The notes below the pieces were generated by a model. It was not told the DNA's origin. It did no database searches and worked only from the letters and a program-made list of their open reading frames with translations. A program made the translations under genes and the position numbers. A stretch of DNA of 64,000 nucleotides from Zanthoxylum bungeanum (Eukaryota; Streptophyta; Magnoliopsida; Sapindales; Rutaceae), in contig SKCR01038155.1 in assembly GCA_019454045.1 (NCBI GenBank), positions 124,001 through 188,000 of the forward strand. Direction: 5' to 3'. Positions 35,149-48,260 of this stretch are shown here, one piece after another. Every line of letters starts with the position of its first letter. Position 1 is the stretch's first letter.

Positions 35149-37184
35149 CGTGATAAATAATAAAAGAGCGCGTATTAGCGAATATTAAATAAAATTACAA
35201 ATTTAATATTAGCCTCCCACTACTTTTCGGCGAGCCTCTAACCCTCTGTTGAGTACTCGGGAAACCTAGTTTTCGAGTGGGCTAGGATCACGTTAAATAA
35301 CACAAAACCTTGACTTTAGCCAACAAGCAGTATAAAACTTAACCAGGTAGATCTCTAAGATCAATTGGATCCCATCCATTTCCTAGATCAGGTAGGTGGA
35401 CCTCCAAGTCTAACAAATATATCCAAAATATTTCCTAACATTTTCCGCTGAATCAACTAAGCCTTGGCTTTAGCTCAACATGCTTAATGATTCCAGTTAA
35501 GCGTGACCCATTGATAGTGGGAAAGCTTCGTAATCCACATCGATGTTCAGAAGTGACCTTGACTTTGGCCAACAAGTCACAACTGCCCAAGACATGTGAT
35601 ATATAACAAAATTTTCGTGGTTCAAACACATCCGTGATGGACAATGATCTTGACTTTGGCCAACAAATCAAAGTTAATCTTGGATCTTGAGAGATAACCA
35701 CTCAATGGAAGGAAAACGCTTAATATTAAAGTGAGGATTTTTCACGTAAATTGGAAACCAATTTATTATCTTTGATTAGGTCTCATCATACACCCCTAAA
35801 CATGCATTCTAAAAGCATAATAAGGCGCGATAAATTAATAATGATATGCGGATGGATATATACAAATTTGTTCCTATAACAAATCTCTCTCTTTCCTTTC
35901 TCCCGCTAGCAATTTACATTCTTCTACCCAATTACATAATACATAAAAGAAACCTCATTTACATTGAAGGGAATTGGTGAGAATAGAAATACAAAGAGAA
36001 TCGGAGGTGAAAGGCTGGACAACAGGCCGAATTTAAATAAATTCCAAATATACAACAATTTCAAAAATTACCTCCTCCCAACTAATATCCATCTGATATA
36101 CATTATTCATACAAATACATCCAAGTATTCACACAAAGCATGCTGTCAATCAATCTAATCCAATTAATTGATCTTTAATTAATGACCATCCAATGTTTAT
36201 ACAACGATTTGATTTGCGCGAGTCCAACTCGTTTAAAAATAAATATTCAAAGTATCTTGAATTATATCGAACTACAATTTTAAATACAATTCAAATTGTA
36301 TCCAATACTAATTCATGTTTAATTCTAAATTAAATAATTACACTTATTTTAGTGCCTTAAAGACTCGGATTCCAAATCCAATCCAATTGGGTTTCAAAGG
36401 CCCAATTAACATCCAACGCCAATTCAATTAAAGTCCAATAGGCTTTCAATTAATTATTTAGGCATAGGCTTTGGCTATTATGGATCCAATCCAAGATGCC
36501 AAGGCACAATTTAGGAATCACTTTATGCCACAAAATCAATTTAGGCCCATTAGGCCCAATTAAATTATTAAAAGCCCATAAATCATATTTGGACTTTATG
36601 GAAATGGTTTTAGGCTCAATTGGATCCAACCTAATTGACCAAAACCATATTTGGCCCAACCAAGTCCATTAGCCCAAACACAACAAATTAAATTAATATA
36701 TTATTCCAAACTACATATTAATCTAATTAAAGTGCAATTAACACAATTAATCAATTAATCTAATATTTCTAAAACACTAATTAATCTAATTAATCATGCT
36801 AAACATTTCAATTCATGTCCAACACAAATGAAGCAAAATCAATTCATTCCAACATGTTCAACTCACGGCAATCACATGAAACAACATTCAATTTTTGATT
36901 TCAATCCAATTAAACCAACAATTAACATTCATTTCATGCCTTAAACTCATCCAATAGTCTAATTTTAAAAAAATCACCATGAGAGGTCCAATGGTTCAAT
37001 TCGGCTATGACATGGATTTTGGGGAAATTTTTTATCCAATCAATTTCACAAATCCAATGATGCACAAATCCAATTCATCATCATCTAAACACAACCAAAC
37101 AATCAATTTGGAAAAAAATCATGCTCTAAGCAAAAATACCCAAATTAAAGCTAAGAATCCTAAAATTCAAATCATGCTTAGATT
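34908..37184 (-). other. Leader of minus-strand Copia
   Basis: Noncoding, homologous to 17,997-20,215. On the minus strand the TTGGCCAAAGTCAAG words lie at about 35,656-35,642 and 35,574-35,560, with degenerate ones near 35,470 and 35,320. TGGGCC-type words cluster at about 36,390-36,670. Confidence 0.6.
35064..35147. repeat. (TA)n microsatellite
   Basis: About 84 bases of almost pure AT dinucleotide inside the Copia leader; the other leader copies lack it, so it expanded after insertion. Confidence 0.95.
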
Positions 37185-37198
37185 GGCTCTTGATACCA
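37185..37198 (-). other. Primer-binding site of minus-strand Copia
   Basis: The minus strand reads TGGTATCAAGAGCC, one extra A compared with TGGTATCAGAGCC, one base from the LTR edge at 37,200. Confidence 0.82.
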
Positions 37199-37199
37199 T

Positions 37200-39071
37200 T
37201 GTTAGTGTCTTACACATGCCCAAGGTCTCTAAACAAGATTTGTGTGTGAATAAATCAAGTGAAAGTAGCGGAAATACTCACATTGATCGATTGAGGAATT
37301 TCAAAATTTCCAACGGATGTAGAAGCTCCAAGACTTATATTTGAGTTCCAAACTCTTGGGTGAGTTTCCTTAACACCTTAATTTAACTCTCAATGTGCTA
37401 GCAATGGTGAATTTGTGCAACAAAAATTCAAGTAAAATAGAAGGAAGAATCGGCCACAATGAGAGATGAAGGAGATGAATAATGATTTTAAGTTTCCAAA
37501 ACTTGTATCAAAACTTGTGTGTAAGTTGACAAAAAGATGCCTTTTTTAAATGATGCCAACTACTCACATCAACTTGTCAAACAATTGATGTAAGTTGTGG
37601 GTCCCACCCAATTAAATTCCAAATTCAAGTTGGCTAACACAACACACTTTGGGCCCGGATTCGTTTAATCTGACTAAACGGATTTTTCGTCGCTAATTAA
37701 TTAAATCTAATTTAATTAAATAATTATGCCTAGCAAAATTATTATGAAAGTCGGTCATGAATTAATTCCAAATTAATTCATTCGTTTGAATTAAAATCCA
37801 ATTTTAATTCCATATTAAAATCCAATTTCAATTAATATATCCGATATATTATTTTTACCCAATTAAATAAATTAAATAGTAAAATCCAATTTAATTATTA
37901 AATTTACTTTACGGATTAATTCCAAATTAATCGCGTTCTCTCTTCTAGATGAATTTAATCATAGATAAATTCTTACCGCAATTGATCCCAGATTAATTTT
38001 CTCTCTTATAATTAATCCCAGATTAATTATATTCGAGTCAAATGTCATTGGTGAATCTTTGGGAAGCGACCCAAAAGATCCCTGGATATATTGGTAGTAA
38101 ATCCGATTGTCGGACTATCCGACACGTGCGTATCACGTACCACGTTCTCACCGGTTTACAAGACATGATTGGCTTCTAGTAAAGCATTGTGCCTACCCAA
38201 TTCTCCAGAAATATTCAACGAAGAATATATAATATGTATCAGACATAGTATATAATATATTGGGTAATAAGATCCAGTATCGGATGTCACATGCTAGGCC
38301 TAGGGCTGGAATTGTGTCTGTCCCGTACAAAGCATATATTGGATCACTAGCAAGTAGTCTCTGTAATCGGATAATCATGACCTAGTCATGCTATCTTGAT
38401 AGCTGCAGCATTTAAGAGTATTAGTTCTGTATCTTGTGTGATCATCATCTCCAAATAACTGAAGTGATACTCTCATCTTGACATCACACCCAATACACTA
38501 CGATTCTCAGTAAACCCAGAAAAGGCATACACAGAACCTGTTAAAGCTCCGGATGACCAAAACTAAAGTATACTGATTGTCGCAAGTATTAGCGATGCAA
38601 GTCTCAGGTTAAGACCACATACACCTACCCTGATTCGGATTCCCATAGACACATAATCATATTACCAATGAGACTCCGATGGGTCTATCCAGAGCGAAGG
38701 TGTTCCCGGTCGAACGGCTAGCAGAACCTCCTACCACACTTGCATAAGTATCCAGTACTTAAACATATGAGAACTATGTCGTTAAGCTTCCATAACGCGC
38801 ACAACTGTCATACTAGTCTATTCTGCATTATCGATATCCAGTCTCGATAATACTACGACTAAGGCTATTTAATGATTAAACCTTTCGTGGATTAATATTG
38901 TCTCATATCTTATTAATCCAGTACTAATCACATGGACTTTAATCATTTATATATCCAAGTAATCCAATTATAAAATGATAAAAGAGCAATTTCCTTTGTC
39001 ACATAGTTAATTTGTACAAAAACACAATGTCTTTTACAAATTGTGATACTATGGGTCATAATTGTCCAATA
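37200..39071 (-). mobile_element. 5' LTR of minus-strand Copia
   Basis: Left edge TGTTAGTGTCTTACACATGC, right edge ...ATAATTGTCCAATA (last CA decayed to TA), 1,872 bp. Hairpin at 38,827-38,851. Closely similar to 29,277-31,155. Confidence 0.88.
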
Positions 39072-40324
39072 TATATATTATAACTATCATTACGATAAAA
39101 AAACACATTAATACCTGGAAAACCACTTTTACCATAAACTTACATAATCTATTGGATCGATCCAACTCGTTCTGTTTTCACTCGGATTCTGCCAAATGCA
39201 CATATTCAATATACTAATACTCAAAAAATTAAATTTTTATCATTACGCTACTGTATGAAGCTACTAGAAACATCTAAACAATTAACGGAAACTTGAAATT
39301 AGCAAATTTTTACTGGGAGATTTTACCGAGATTTTGAGGGCATATACGGACTCTAAACGATCCCACGAACGTGCTAGAATTGACGAAATTCTGATCGGAG
39401 TTACTATTCATTTGTGGGGCACTATTCACTTAAACTTTCTTCCCCGTTTTGCATGTCATCGTGTACGGAACAGAAAATCCATCACCATCAACTTATAGTA
39501 CTCTCCGACTCATTATTCACCAAAGCTTCCTTCCTCATTTTACATGCCATCATGTACAGAATGAAAAATATGTCACCGTAACTTGTAGTACTCTTCGACA
39601 GCTTCGATTTGGCGAGTGGCTCAGACCATGAAACGAAGCGATGAGCCGGGATCGGGATACCCATAACTTACGCATCTTTATCTCTTCTGCTGCCATTCGC
39701 TGGTGTTCTAGGCTGACGTCGGCCACCACATATGGAGGGGTGGTCGGTGCACCTCTTTGGCTGGTCACGCCAACCAATGGTGGCAGGTAGGCCGTCGGTG
39801 ACAGTAGTTCACAAACGCGTTTTTGGGAGATTGGAGGGTTGGGTGAGTGTTTTGGTGAGGTTATGCCCATTTCATAATTTCAACAAACCTCAAGGTATTT
39901 ATAGAAAATTTTTAAAAAACACAATCTGACTCCCGTGAAATTACTTCTAGGTCTCTACCATGGAGCTTTCTTGAAAATTTATATTTTTGAAGCCCTTCTA
40001 ATATAAATTTCGAAAAGTGTTCCACATGAAAGTTGTTCGTCTCGAAAAAAAGAGTTTGATAGTTCAAGAATCAACTGAATCGGAGTTAGTTTTCTATTTT
40101 TATATCTGAAACAAGAAACCTTTACGTGTATAACGATATAAACAGAAATCGTGTAATTGATTCTCGAAACCACGCATTTTCCAACATGACGAAGCTTTAT
40201 TTTAAAATGTTCCAATCTATTTATAACACATAAGCTCTTATTTTCGAATAGCATCTCATTCTAAATTCTTAACTTTAATTCGGAAACATTCCAACACCGT
40301 TCCAAAAAAACTATGGGTATTACA
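39072..40324 (-). mobile_element. Tekay-like gypsy LTR, 5' part (minus strand)
   Basis: This is the promoter half of the long LTR split by the Copia element. The sense start is TGTAATACCC at 40,324. TATA boxes on the minus strand: TATAAATA at 40,225-40,218 and at 39,903-39,896 (TTCTATAAATACCTTGAGG context). No ORF belongs to a known family; open frames near 39,550-39,930 are on both strands of the same GC-richer patch and look accidental. Confidence 0.7.
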
Positions 40325-40604
40325 GTTACCTAGAGACTTTTATAAACACATGAGATAAAACATCTCCATATTGAGTCTCTTGAAGATTAGTTCGGTGTAC
40401 TTTTAATTATTACAAGTACACATGTGTTATATCAAGCATCTAGACTATGCTTGTAACTTATGAGACTAGTTATCCTATCAGTAGATTGTACCAATGTCCT
40501 TATGATTGATAATCCTATAACTATGAAATTTTAGGAATGAAAAGATCTCATAAACCAAAACACTGTTTGGTCCCGATGTAAATCATTACAAGGACTTTAT
40601 TATA
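40325..40604. other. Unassigned flank between two elements
   Basis: Starts with the duplicated GTTAC of the Tekay-like LTR and ends with the TTATA target of the Tat-like element. A/T-rich, noncoding. It reads like an old LTR or other retroelement remnant and joins 26,219-26,807 on the left and 62,686-62,854 on the right once insertions are removed. Confidence 0.45.
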
Positions 40605-41556
40605 TGTTGATGGTGTATTTCAACGAAGTGCATTGAACAGTACAGCCAGGGGCAGAGATGAAATTTCCCATTTTCCATATAGGATAGATGTTCGGAGAAG
40701 TGTTAGCCACTCCTCGGCCCGGTAGAAAGTCCGGACACAGTCTTCCGAGTTTGGCCAATCAGATTATATGATTCAGTACAATTTCCAAAATCGACCAAAT
40801 TAGAGATACAGCCGACCACATTAGGTAGGGAAGGCAGATCAAGTCCATCCAGTCTCTGGATTAGTGTGATAAGTTCGGTTAGCTCAGGCGGGGGGAGAAG
40901 TGATTTTGAGAGGCTCGGTAAGGTTATTTGGTCGACCACTTGGCCACCGACAGAAACCTAGAGTCTGTGATTTTCCTTTACACGTGTCATCTCCCGAAAG
41001 TACCGTCTAGGCTGTCACCATTAATGTTACGTGTAGTAGAGGAGGAAATAGAGTTGATGTGACAGAACCGTCAGGCTGCAGGCTTACTTTTGGTAAGGTC
41101 AGGTCTAGGGCAGAGAGCCCGTTAAATCGGTCAGACGGTAAATAGGAAGCATTGCAAGTGGGAAGAACAGTGTCGTACTTTGAGGAGTATATAAAGGGAG
41201 GGTAGTCTCATGTTTTAGGGATGGTTTTTTTTTCTGAATAGTAGTTTGTAACAATAGGAAAATAGCAACTGTAACCTCTTTCACCTGCTCGGTCATACAC
41301 TGACCTTATTCAAAACAGGCTGGCCGAGTCAGTTTCTTGGTAATAAAACAAACCCTACCATTTTGTGCTTGTGGACGTAGGTTGGATTCGATCCACCGAA
41401 CCATGTTAAAACTCCTTGTCAATCTGTGTGTTTTTCCGCCTTTCCACTAATTTTTCTTTTGGTCTCCCATAACCAAACAAATTCACTGTCGATGGAGGAA
41501 TTTTCCCGGGAGCAGTATTCCCTTATCGCCCTTGAGATGAAAATCAGTCGTCAACA
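40605..41556 (+). mobile_element. 5' LTR of Tat-like element
   Basis: 952 bp, TGTTGATGGTGTATTTC to CAGTCGTCAACA. TATATAAAG at 41,188-41,196 is a likely TATA box. It pairs with the 3' LTR at 61,763-62,685, with small indels between them. Confidence 0.9.
41188..41196 (+). promoter_or_regulatory. TATA box in Tat-like LTR
   Basis: TATATAAAG in a GAGTATATAAAGGGAGGG context; the 3' LTR has the same box at 62,322-62,330, and the LTR at 62,855 has TATAAATAG at 63,311. Confidence 0.6.
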
Positions 41557-41558
41557 GT

Positions 41559-41576
41559 TGGCACCGTCTGTAGAGA
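41559..41576 (+). other. Primer-binding site of Tat-like element
   Basis: TGGCACCGTCTGTAGAGA, two bases after the LTR. The second element at 63,664 has the better-kept TGGCGCCGTCTGTGGGGA. The tRNA with that 3' end was not identified. Confidence 0.82.
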
Positions 41577-41607
41577 CTCGATAAAAAATGACTTTCGTAG
41601 TAAGACG

Positions 41608-41757
41608 ATGGTGGGAGGTAGGGACCGTAGGTTAGTGAATAGTTCAGCAGCAGAATGGATGGAGGGGGAAGGACCGGGAAGACGCAAAGCAGAGCCGGAA
41701 AAAGAAAAGATCTGTATGGAAAAGGGGCTGTCGAAAACAGAAGCCTTTCCTCAATGA
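41608..41757 (+). pseudogene. Tat-like gag N-terminus, truncated
   Basis: 49 codons from ATG 41,608 (MVGGRDRRLVNSSAAEWMEG...) to TGA 41,755. The start parallels the gag at 63,714 (MVEGGNHRSPGSSTAD) in position after the primer site and in its SSxA pattern. The frame ends early; the rest of gag is lost. Confidence 0.7.
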
Positions 41758-42208
41758 GTTATGGAATGGAATGTAAAGAGGTTAGCCAACAGTCATTCAC
41801 ACAGGTTGAGTTACGGAATGGAATGTAATGTTGTGGATGGGTTATGTTTGTTGGCAGCGGCTGACCAAGTTCCTCTATGGGAAGGTACTGCGCCCGCTAC
41901 GCTACTAATCTTCGGTTTCACAGATTACCGAAACTGAAAGATCGATCGGTTAGCTAGTCAGTCGAGGGCGAGGAAGAACGCCCATCAGGCCAGTCCTCAA
42001 TTAGTGCAGTGGTCTTCCCCGAATGAGAAGAAAGGCGGTAAAAAGTATGTGGGGGAGCCACAAGGAGCAAGGACTAAAGGCCTTGACTAGGTTCCCAGAT
42101 TTTCTTGGGATATGCAAGATTCTGGGAAAATCCATTATTGAAGGATGTCTATGGAGGGCTCGGCGTAGGGGAACCTTGTCGTTATGGTCGGGAAGCAAGA
42201 GTTGACCA
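41758..42208 (+). other. Degenerate gag-region remnant
   Basis: Likely decayed Tat gag or leader sequence; 'gagttatggaatggaatgtaa'-like words occur twice (41,757 and 41,810). It ends where Copia sequence begins abruptly at about 42,209, a deletion or duplication breakpoint. Confidence 0.45.
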
Positions 42209-43071
42209 AACGTGATGCATCATCCGTAAAGGTACGAAGTATTCATATCCACCTCTAGCCTGGCTAGACATGGGCCCACATACGTCACTATGAACGAGGG
42301 CTAACAGTTCGGTGGCGCGCTCACCTTTACCGCTAAAAGGTGATCTAGGCATTTTGCCTAATAAACAAGATTCACAGACGTCATATGAATTTGGATCAAA
42401 TCCGTCCAAGTACCCATTCTTCGAAAGTGTGGATATGCGAGTCTTGTTTATATGTCCCAGACGACAGTACCATATATAGGTTTCATCTTTGTTACTCATT
42501 TTGAGCCTTTTATTTGTTATATTATATGTTGGAGATAGATTTATATTCAAAATATAAAGACCATTATTTGCAACAGCAGTACAAATTTCTACATCATTTT
42601 TATATAAATAACACCCAGTGTTTCTAAATACAAAAGTATACCCATATTGGGTTAACATAGATACAGAAATAATATTCCTAGTCAAACTAGGTACATAATA
42701 ACAGTCATTTAGTTTAAGTATATGCCCCGAGGGCAGTTCCAAAACAAAAGTGCCCACGGCCAAAACAGCAACAGGTGTCTCGTTTCCAACACGCAGATCA
42801 ATCTCCCCTGAAGCCAGTCTCATGCTAATCTGCAGATCCTGCACATCAGTACATATGTGAGTACCACGACCAGAATCAAAAATCTAATTTTTAAGACTAG
42901 AAGTAGCCATGTTTATTTCAATAGCAAACATATCTGAGGCTGGTGCCTTGCCCGCCTTTATCTCCTTCTGGAGCGCCTTGTACTCGCGGCAGCCACGCTT
43001 CCAGTGACCCCGCTTCCGCACTGTAGGCAAACATCCTGAGATTTGTCCTTTGGCTTCCCAGAAGCCTTTGA
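42209..43071 (-). pseudogene. Copia protease and integrase start, copy A
   Basis: On the minus strand: a damaged zinc knuckle and basic linker after the gag stop, the protease region with FDSGRGTHICTD (a stop just before it), an open frame 42,844-42,182 with LRVGNETPVAVLAVGTFVLE, CYYVPSLTRNIISVSMLTQY, the finger CRLGHINKT ... CESCLLGKM and GPMSSQARGGYEYF. It stops at the breakpoint at 42,209, so the catalytic integrase core, RT and RNase H are absent in this copy. Confidence 0.9.
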
Positions 43072-43782
43072 CTATTTGGCCTTGCCCTTTCTGTTGTGCT
43101 TCTTCTTCTTTACACCTCCAGTTTCCTTGGGCCCAACCCTCGGTTTCTGAGATGTTGAAGCAAAGTGCGCCTCGCGCTTGTTTCCCTTTTGAAGCTCCTT
43201 TTCAGCCTCCTTGAGAGTTGACAATAACTCTCCAAGAGTATCATTGTTGTTCATCAAATTATAATTTATGATGAACTGTCTCCAGGAATCGGAGAGAGAT
43301 TGCAGGATCATATCCACAGTAATCTCTGCCTCAAAGACTATCCCCATGTTGGCCAACTCATCAATGTCAGCAATCATCTGTGCCACGTGGGACTCAACAG
43401 ACATGCCTTCTGACATTCGTGAGCGAAAGAGCTTCTTCACTAACTCGTACCTCTGCATCCTCTTGTTAGAGAGATGCAGATCTTGCAACCTCGCTAACAT
43501 GTTATTATGATCCAAGTCCCTATTGTGTCTACGGAAATGCTGAGTCATCGAAGCAAGCATAATGGACTGAGTTGTGTCACAGTCATCGCTGTGAGTCTTC
43601 CAAAGCTCCAGCTCAAGTGTCTCAATCGGTCCGGGCTTAGGCCCAAGAGGTTTCTGTAAAGTATACAGTAGCCTCTCAGCACCAAGGACTATCCTTAGGT
43701 TCATTTCCCAATCAGCAAAGTTCGTGCCCTTAAAGACATTTTCTCCCATGATAATGTCGCGGACATTTCCCTTTCCTGTCAT
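43072..43782 (-). pseudogene. Copia gag, best-preserved copy (A)
   Basis: 236 codons open from ATG 43,782 (MTGKGNVRDIIMGENVFKG...). It shows the UBN2-type gag pattern: WEMNLRIVLGAERLLYTLQ, WKTHSDDCDTTQSIMLASMT, LQDLHLSNKRMQRYELVKKL, MSEGMSVESHVAQMIADID, then a coiled stretch LLSTLKEAEKELQKGNKRE and a lysine-rich tail. A TAG at 43,072 cuts it before the zinc knuckle, which is also frameshifted. It could still give a truncated gag lacking nucleic-acid fingers; expression is unknown. Confidence 0.9.
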
Positions 43783-45973
43783 CTTGACTACGATAGTCCA
43801 ACTATCTAGTCAACGATAATGGGTACAGTCTAACTGTTACATAGAAAAATAACATTATATTAGTCCAAATAATAATATAAATTTTGACGAAATAATTTGA
43901 AAGCGCGTAAAGCTAAGTATCTGAATGAAATTGCAAATTCAATACTAGCCTCCCACTATTTTTCGGCGAGTCTCTAACCCTCTGTTGAATACTCGGGAAA
44001 CCCAGTTTCCTAGTGGGCTATGATCCCGTTAAATAACACACAACCTTGACTTTGGCCAACAAGCTGTATGATATTTAACTAGGTAGATCTCGAAGATCAA
44101 TTGGATCTAATCCAACTCCTAGATCCGGTAGGTGGACATCCAAGTCCAAAACATATATACTTTATATATGCCAATATGTCAAACATATTTTCCTAACCTT
44201 TTTCCTCTGAATCAACTAAGCCTTGGCTTTGGCACAACAAGCTTAATGATTCCAGTTAAGCGGGACCCGTTGACATGGAAAGTTTCGTAATCAATGTCGA
44301 TGGACAAGAAGTGATCTTGACTTTGGCCAACAAATCACAACTTGGACAAGACACCGATGTGTAACAAAACCTTCATGATTCAAACACATCCGCAATTGAC
44401 AAAGGCCTTGACTTTGGCCAACAAGCCAATGCCAATTTTGGATCTTGAGAAAGAATCACTCAACGGAAGGAAAAACGCTTAATATTATATTGAGGGTTCT
44501 TTTGCGTAAATTGGCAACCAATTTATTATCTTTGTTAAGGTCTCATCATACACCGTTAAGCATGCTTCTAAAACATCATAAGGCGAGAAAAGTAAATAAT
44601 AGCGATATGCGGATGGATATATAAACATATTGTTCCTAGAACAAATCACTCTCTTTCAACACCCCGGCTAGCACTATTCTACTTCTACCCAATTATATTA
44701 CAATAATAGAAACCTCATTGCAATGAGGGGAATTAGGTGAGAAGATAATACAAATAGATAATAAGAGATAAGGCTGGACACGCAGGTCCAATTAAGAAAT
44801 TCCAAATTTATAATAATTTCCAAAATTACCCTTTTCCCTTCTAATATCCATTCGATATACACTATTCATTCATCACATCCACATATATTCATTCAAGGCA
44901 TGTTATACAACCAATCTAATCCAATTAATTAGTCTTTAATTATGTGATCATCCAATGTTCAAACAACGGTTTGATTTTGCGCGAGTCCAACTCGTTTGAG
45001 AATAAGTACTTAAAGTACGAATTCATGAATTATATCGAACTACTCGTTAAATCCAATTTAAGTCGTATTCAATACTAATCATATTATTTAATTCCAAATT
45101 AAATATTTACACTTTTAATGTGCTTTAATGGCTTAGATTCCAAATCTAATCTTATTGGGTCTCAAAGCCCAACAAACATCCAATGTAAGTTTAATTAAAG
45201 TCCAATGAGCTTTCAATTGATTTCATAAGGCATGGGCCTTGGTCAATGTGGGTCAAACCCAATTACCAAGCCTAAGTAAGGAATCACCCTTATTTGCCAA
45301 AAGACCAATATCAAGCCCATAAGACCCAATTAAACCTTTAAAGCCCATTTAGTTACATTTGGACTTAATGGAATGATTTAGGCCCAATTTGGATCCAATC
45401 CAATTTGGTCTAAACCAACTTGGCCCAACCAAGCCCATTATGCCAAATATAACAAATTTAAGCCCAATTCTAAATTAAGCCCATTAATCAAATTTTAACA
45501 TTCCAAATTTTAAAATCCAATTAACATAAGTGTAAATACATGATTAACCCTTTTAAATCAATCTTTCAAAAATATTAATTTATCATTTAATCATGCTTAT
45601 AACATAAACTAATGTCCAACATTATTTCATGAAAAAATCAAGTCCATTTCATGCCCTCATACATTCGGCCAATGTAAGGAAATAATTCCGATTTCGTTTT
45701 TCAATCCGATCGAATCACTAATCGTCATTCCATATCCGTTTCAAGTCATCCAATGAACTCACAAACAAAAAATACCAAGTCCTTTGCATGGGTAATAGAT
45801 TCGGCCAAGCCTAAGGGAAGTCCAAATTTTGATCCAATCATTATTTGTTGAAATTGATCCAATCACATCTCATTATATCAACATACAAGCATACTAAACC
45901 AATCAATTTGCTCTAATCATGCTCACATGGATTTTCCCCAAATTTTACCCTAATATATTTCATGCTTTAACAA
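43783..45973 (-). other. Copia leader, copy A
   Basis: Noncoding, homologous to 17,997-20,215. The CTTGACTTTGGCCAA words (minus strand TTGGCCAAAGTCAAG) are near 44,044, 44,316 and 44,408, with a variant near 44,220. The TGGGCC-type cluster is at about 45,150-45,500. Confidence 0.65.
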
Positions 45974-45987
45974 GGCTCAATATACCA
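45974..45987 (-). other. Primer-binding site, copy A
   Basis: The minus strand reads TGGTATATTGAGCC, with one change from the TGGTATCTTGAGCC of the leftmost element. Copy B has TTGTATCTTGAGCC at 56,192-56,205. Confidence 0.75.
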
Positions 45988-45988
45988 T

Positions 45989-47888
45989 TGTTGGTTTCTA
46001 ATGTTTCTCAAACATGTCCCAAGATCATCACAAAACATGAAATAAGAATGAATAAATTGAAAGAGTGGCGGAATCGCACTTACAATGATCGGAAGTGATG
46101 AAAGCTCCAAGCAAAATCCTTCCTTTGCTTTCTTTTGTATTCGGCCAAAAGGATGATTTTGATGAAGAAAAACTTCAAGCTCCAAGCTCCAAGAATGAGA
46201 TCCAAGCTCTTGAATCTATTCCATATCACCTTTATTTGATCCACCAAATTGTGCTAGCAAGATTTGCCTTTGAAAATTGAAAAAGAAAAACCCTAGGTTT
46301 GCTTCCTCAAGTTTCGGCCAAAGGAGAGTGTTTTGGGAGAGAGAGAGAAAGTTTTTTATCTAATACAAAAGCATAATGGAAAATGAAAAGAAAAAAGCTT
46401 TTTAACTTTTCCAAAAAGTTAAACCCTCCCCCCCCCCCCTCCCCAAATTTCCCTCCAAAAGTCAAAAGTTCAAGTCACTTTTCATAAAGTGATTTGACTT
46501 CCATCACACATCAATGACATGTGATATGACTTATGATGTGATTTACGATGTGACTTACGGTCGCACGCGATTCAAAATCGGCGCAACTACGTAAACACAT
46601 TCCGGGCTCGGTTTCGATAATCCTAAATTAACGATTTTTCCGATGCCCCGAAAATAAATCCAATTTACTATTCACGTCACTCGAGAATTAATTCCAAATT
46701 AATTCGAGTGCTTGAATTAAAATCTAATTTTAATTCCGAATCGAAATCCAATTTTGTTTAATATATCGAATATATTATTTTATCGATTAATTCCAAATTA
46801 ACCTTTCTCTCTCCTCTAATAGTACTTTATCCTAGATAAAGTTTCTCCGTTTTAATCCCAGATTAATATTGAATCAAACGTCATCAGTGAATTCTCGGGA
46901 AGTGACCAAAGAGATCTCCGGATATGTTGGCAGTAAATACGGTTGTCGGACTATCCGAACATGTACGTACCTCGTACTATGTTTTACCGATTTACGATAC
47001 AAGGTTGGCTTCTAGCAAAGCGCCATGCCTACCCAATTCTCCAGAAATATTCTTACTGGAATATAAGATCTATATCAGGCGTAGTATACCGTAGTATCGT
47101 GTATAGCGATCCAGTATCTGATGTCACGTCCAAGGCCTGGGGCTGTTATAGTGTCTGCCCCGTACGAAGCACATATCGGATATCAAGCAACTAGTCTCTT
47201 TGAATCAGATAATAATGACCTTGTCATATTCTCCCGATGGTTGCAACACTATAGAGAACCAGTTCCGAATCCCTGCGTGATCATCATCTCCATATGTCTG
47301 AAGTGACACTTCCGTCTTGACATCACATCCAATACACTACGATTCTCAATAAACCCAGAAGAGGCATTCACAGAACCTGTTAAAGCCCTGGACGACGAAA
47401 ACCAAAGTTTACCGATTGTCGCAAGCACTAGCGATGCGAGTCTCAGGTTAAGACCAAAAATACCTACCCTGAAGCGGACTCCCATAGACACATATACATA
47501 CTACCAATGAGATTCTGCGGGGTTTCCGTACCATCGGTAAAACACAACCTCCTACGCACTTGCATAAGTATCCTATACTTAAATATATGAGAACTATACC
47601 GTTATGCCCTCACAACGCGCACAAGTGCAATACTTGTCTATTCCGCATTATCGATGTCCAATCTCGATAATGCTACGACTAGGGATATTTTAATGATAAA
47701 ACCTTTATGGATTGATACTGTCTCATTTCATCTCAATCTGGTACTAATCATATGGACTTCTACCATTTATATTAAAGTAAATAAATTTACAAAACGGTAA
47801 AAGGCAATTTCATTAATACATAGTTAATTTTGTATAAAAATACAATGCCTTTTAAAATAGTGACGCTATGGGTCATAACTGTCCAACA
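45989..47888 (-). mobile_element. Copia 5' LTR, copy A
   Basis: Left edge TGTTGGTTTCTAATG, right edge ...ATAACTGTCCAACA; 1,900 bp. A stretch of about 30 bases present in copy B (57,746-57,777, with 'ccagagcgaagc') is missing near 47,522. Poly-C run at 46,427-46,444. Hairpin at 47,647-47,671. Confidence 0.9.
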
Positions 47889-48260
47889 AAACATGGTACG
47901 GGGAGGTTTCTGCCCTCGTGGCGTATGCAGGCTCCAGAGCTGCCCAACATGAGGAGGTCTTTTACCCTCAGGGTCTCGGCCGCTCACCGATCTATATCTC
48001 GGCTTGCGGGACACTGAATTGTAAGATTCAAAATTGTGTTTTGGAAACCTCGGGCTAGACGCTGTCTCGGGGGATCGGAGTTGTTATTTGCTCTTGTGAA
48101 ATTTTTTCATTTGGGGTATGTGCTAAGTCACCCCCACCTCTTACCAACTTTATTTTATTCTAATCTTTGTTTTCGTTTTTCGCTGATCTGGTAAGGGGAT
48201 GCCCGCTCCAGAATTAGCAGAGCCTCGAAGATTGATTTTCTTCCTTTCCGTGTAAGTCTT
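47889..48260 (+). other. Tat-like element internal sequence, copy A
   Basis: Interior of the Tat-like element resumes after the Copia LTR. GC-richer than its surroundings ('gtctcgggggatcggagttg'). No domain recognised; it may be the region between pol and the tandem repeats. Confidence 0.5.

Larger units (their letters stand above)
29277..39071 (-). mobile_element. Complete large-LTR Copia element (minus strand)
   Basis: A 9,795-bp element: 3' LTR 29,277-31,155, purine tract 31,156-31,169, pol and gag on the minus strand, leader, primer site, 5' LTR 37,200-39,071. Flanks are CATAT (29,272-29,276) and TATAT (39,072-39,076), a target duplication with one change. It is the same family as 16,056-26,116 but more diverged in protein. 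All domains are broken. Confidence 0.9.

Noticed and set aside
39449..39929. Cluster of overlapping ORFs in a GC-richer patch
   Set aside because: They occupy both strands of the promoter half of the Tekay-like LTR and show no recognisable protein.
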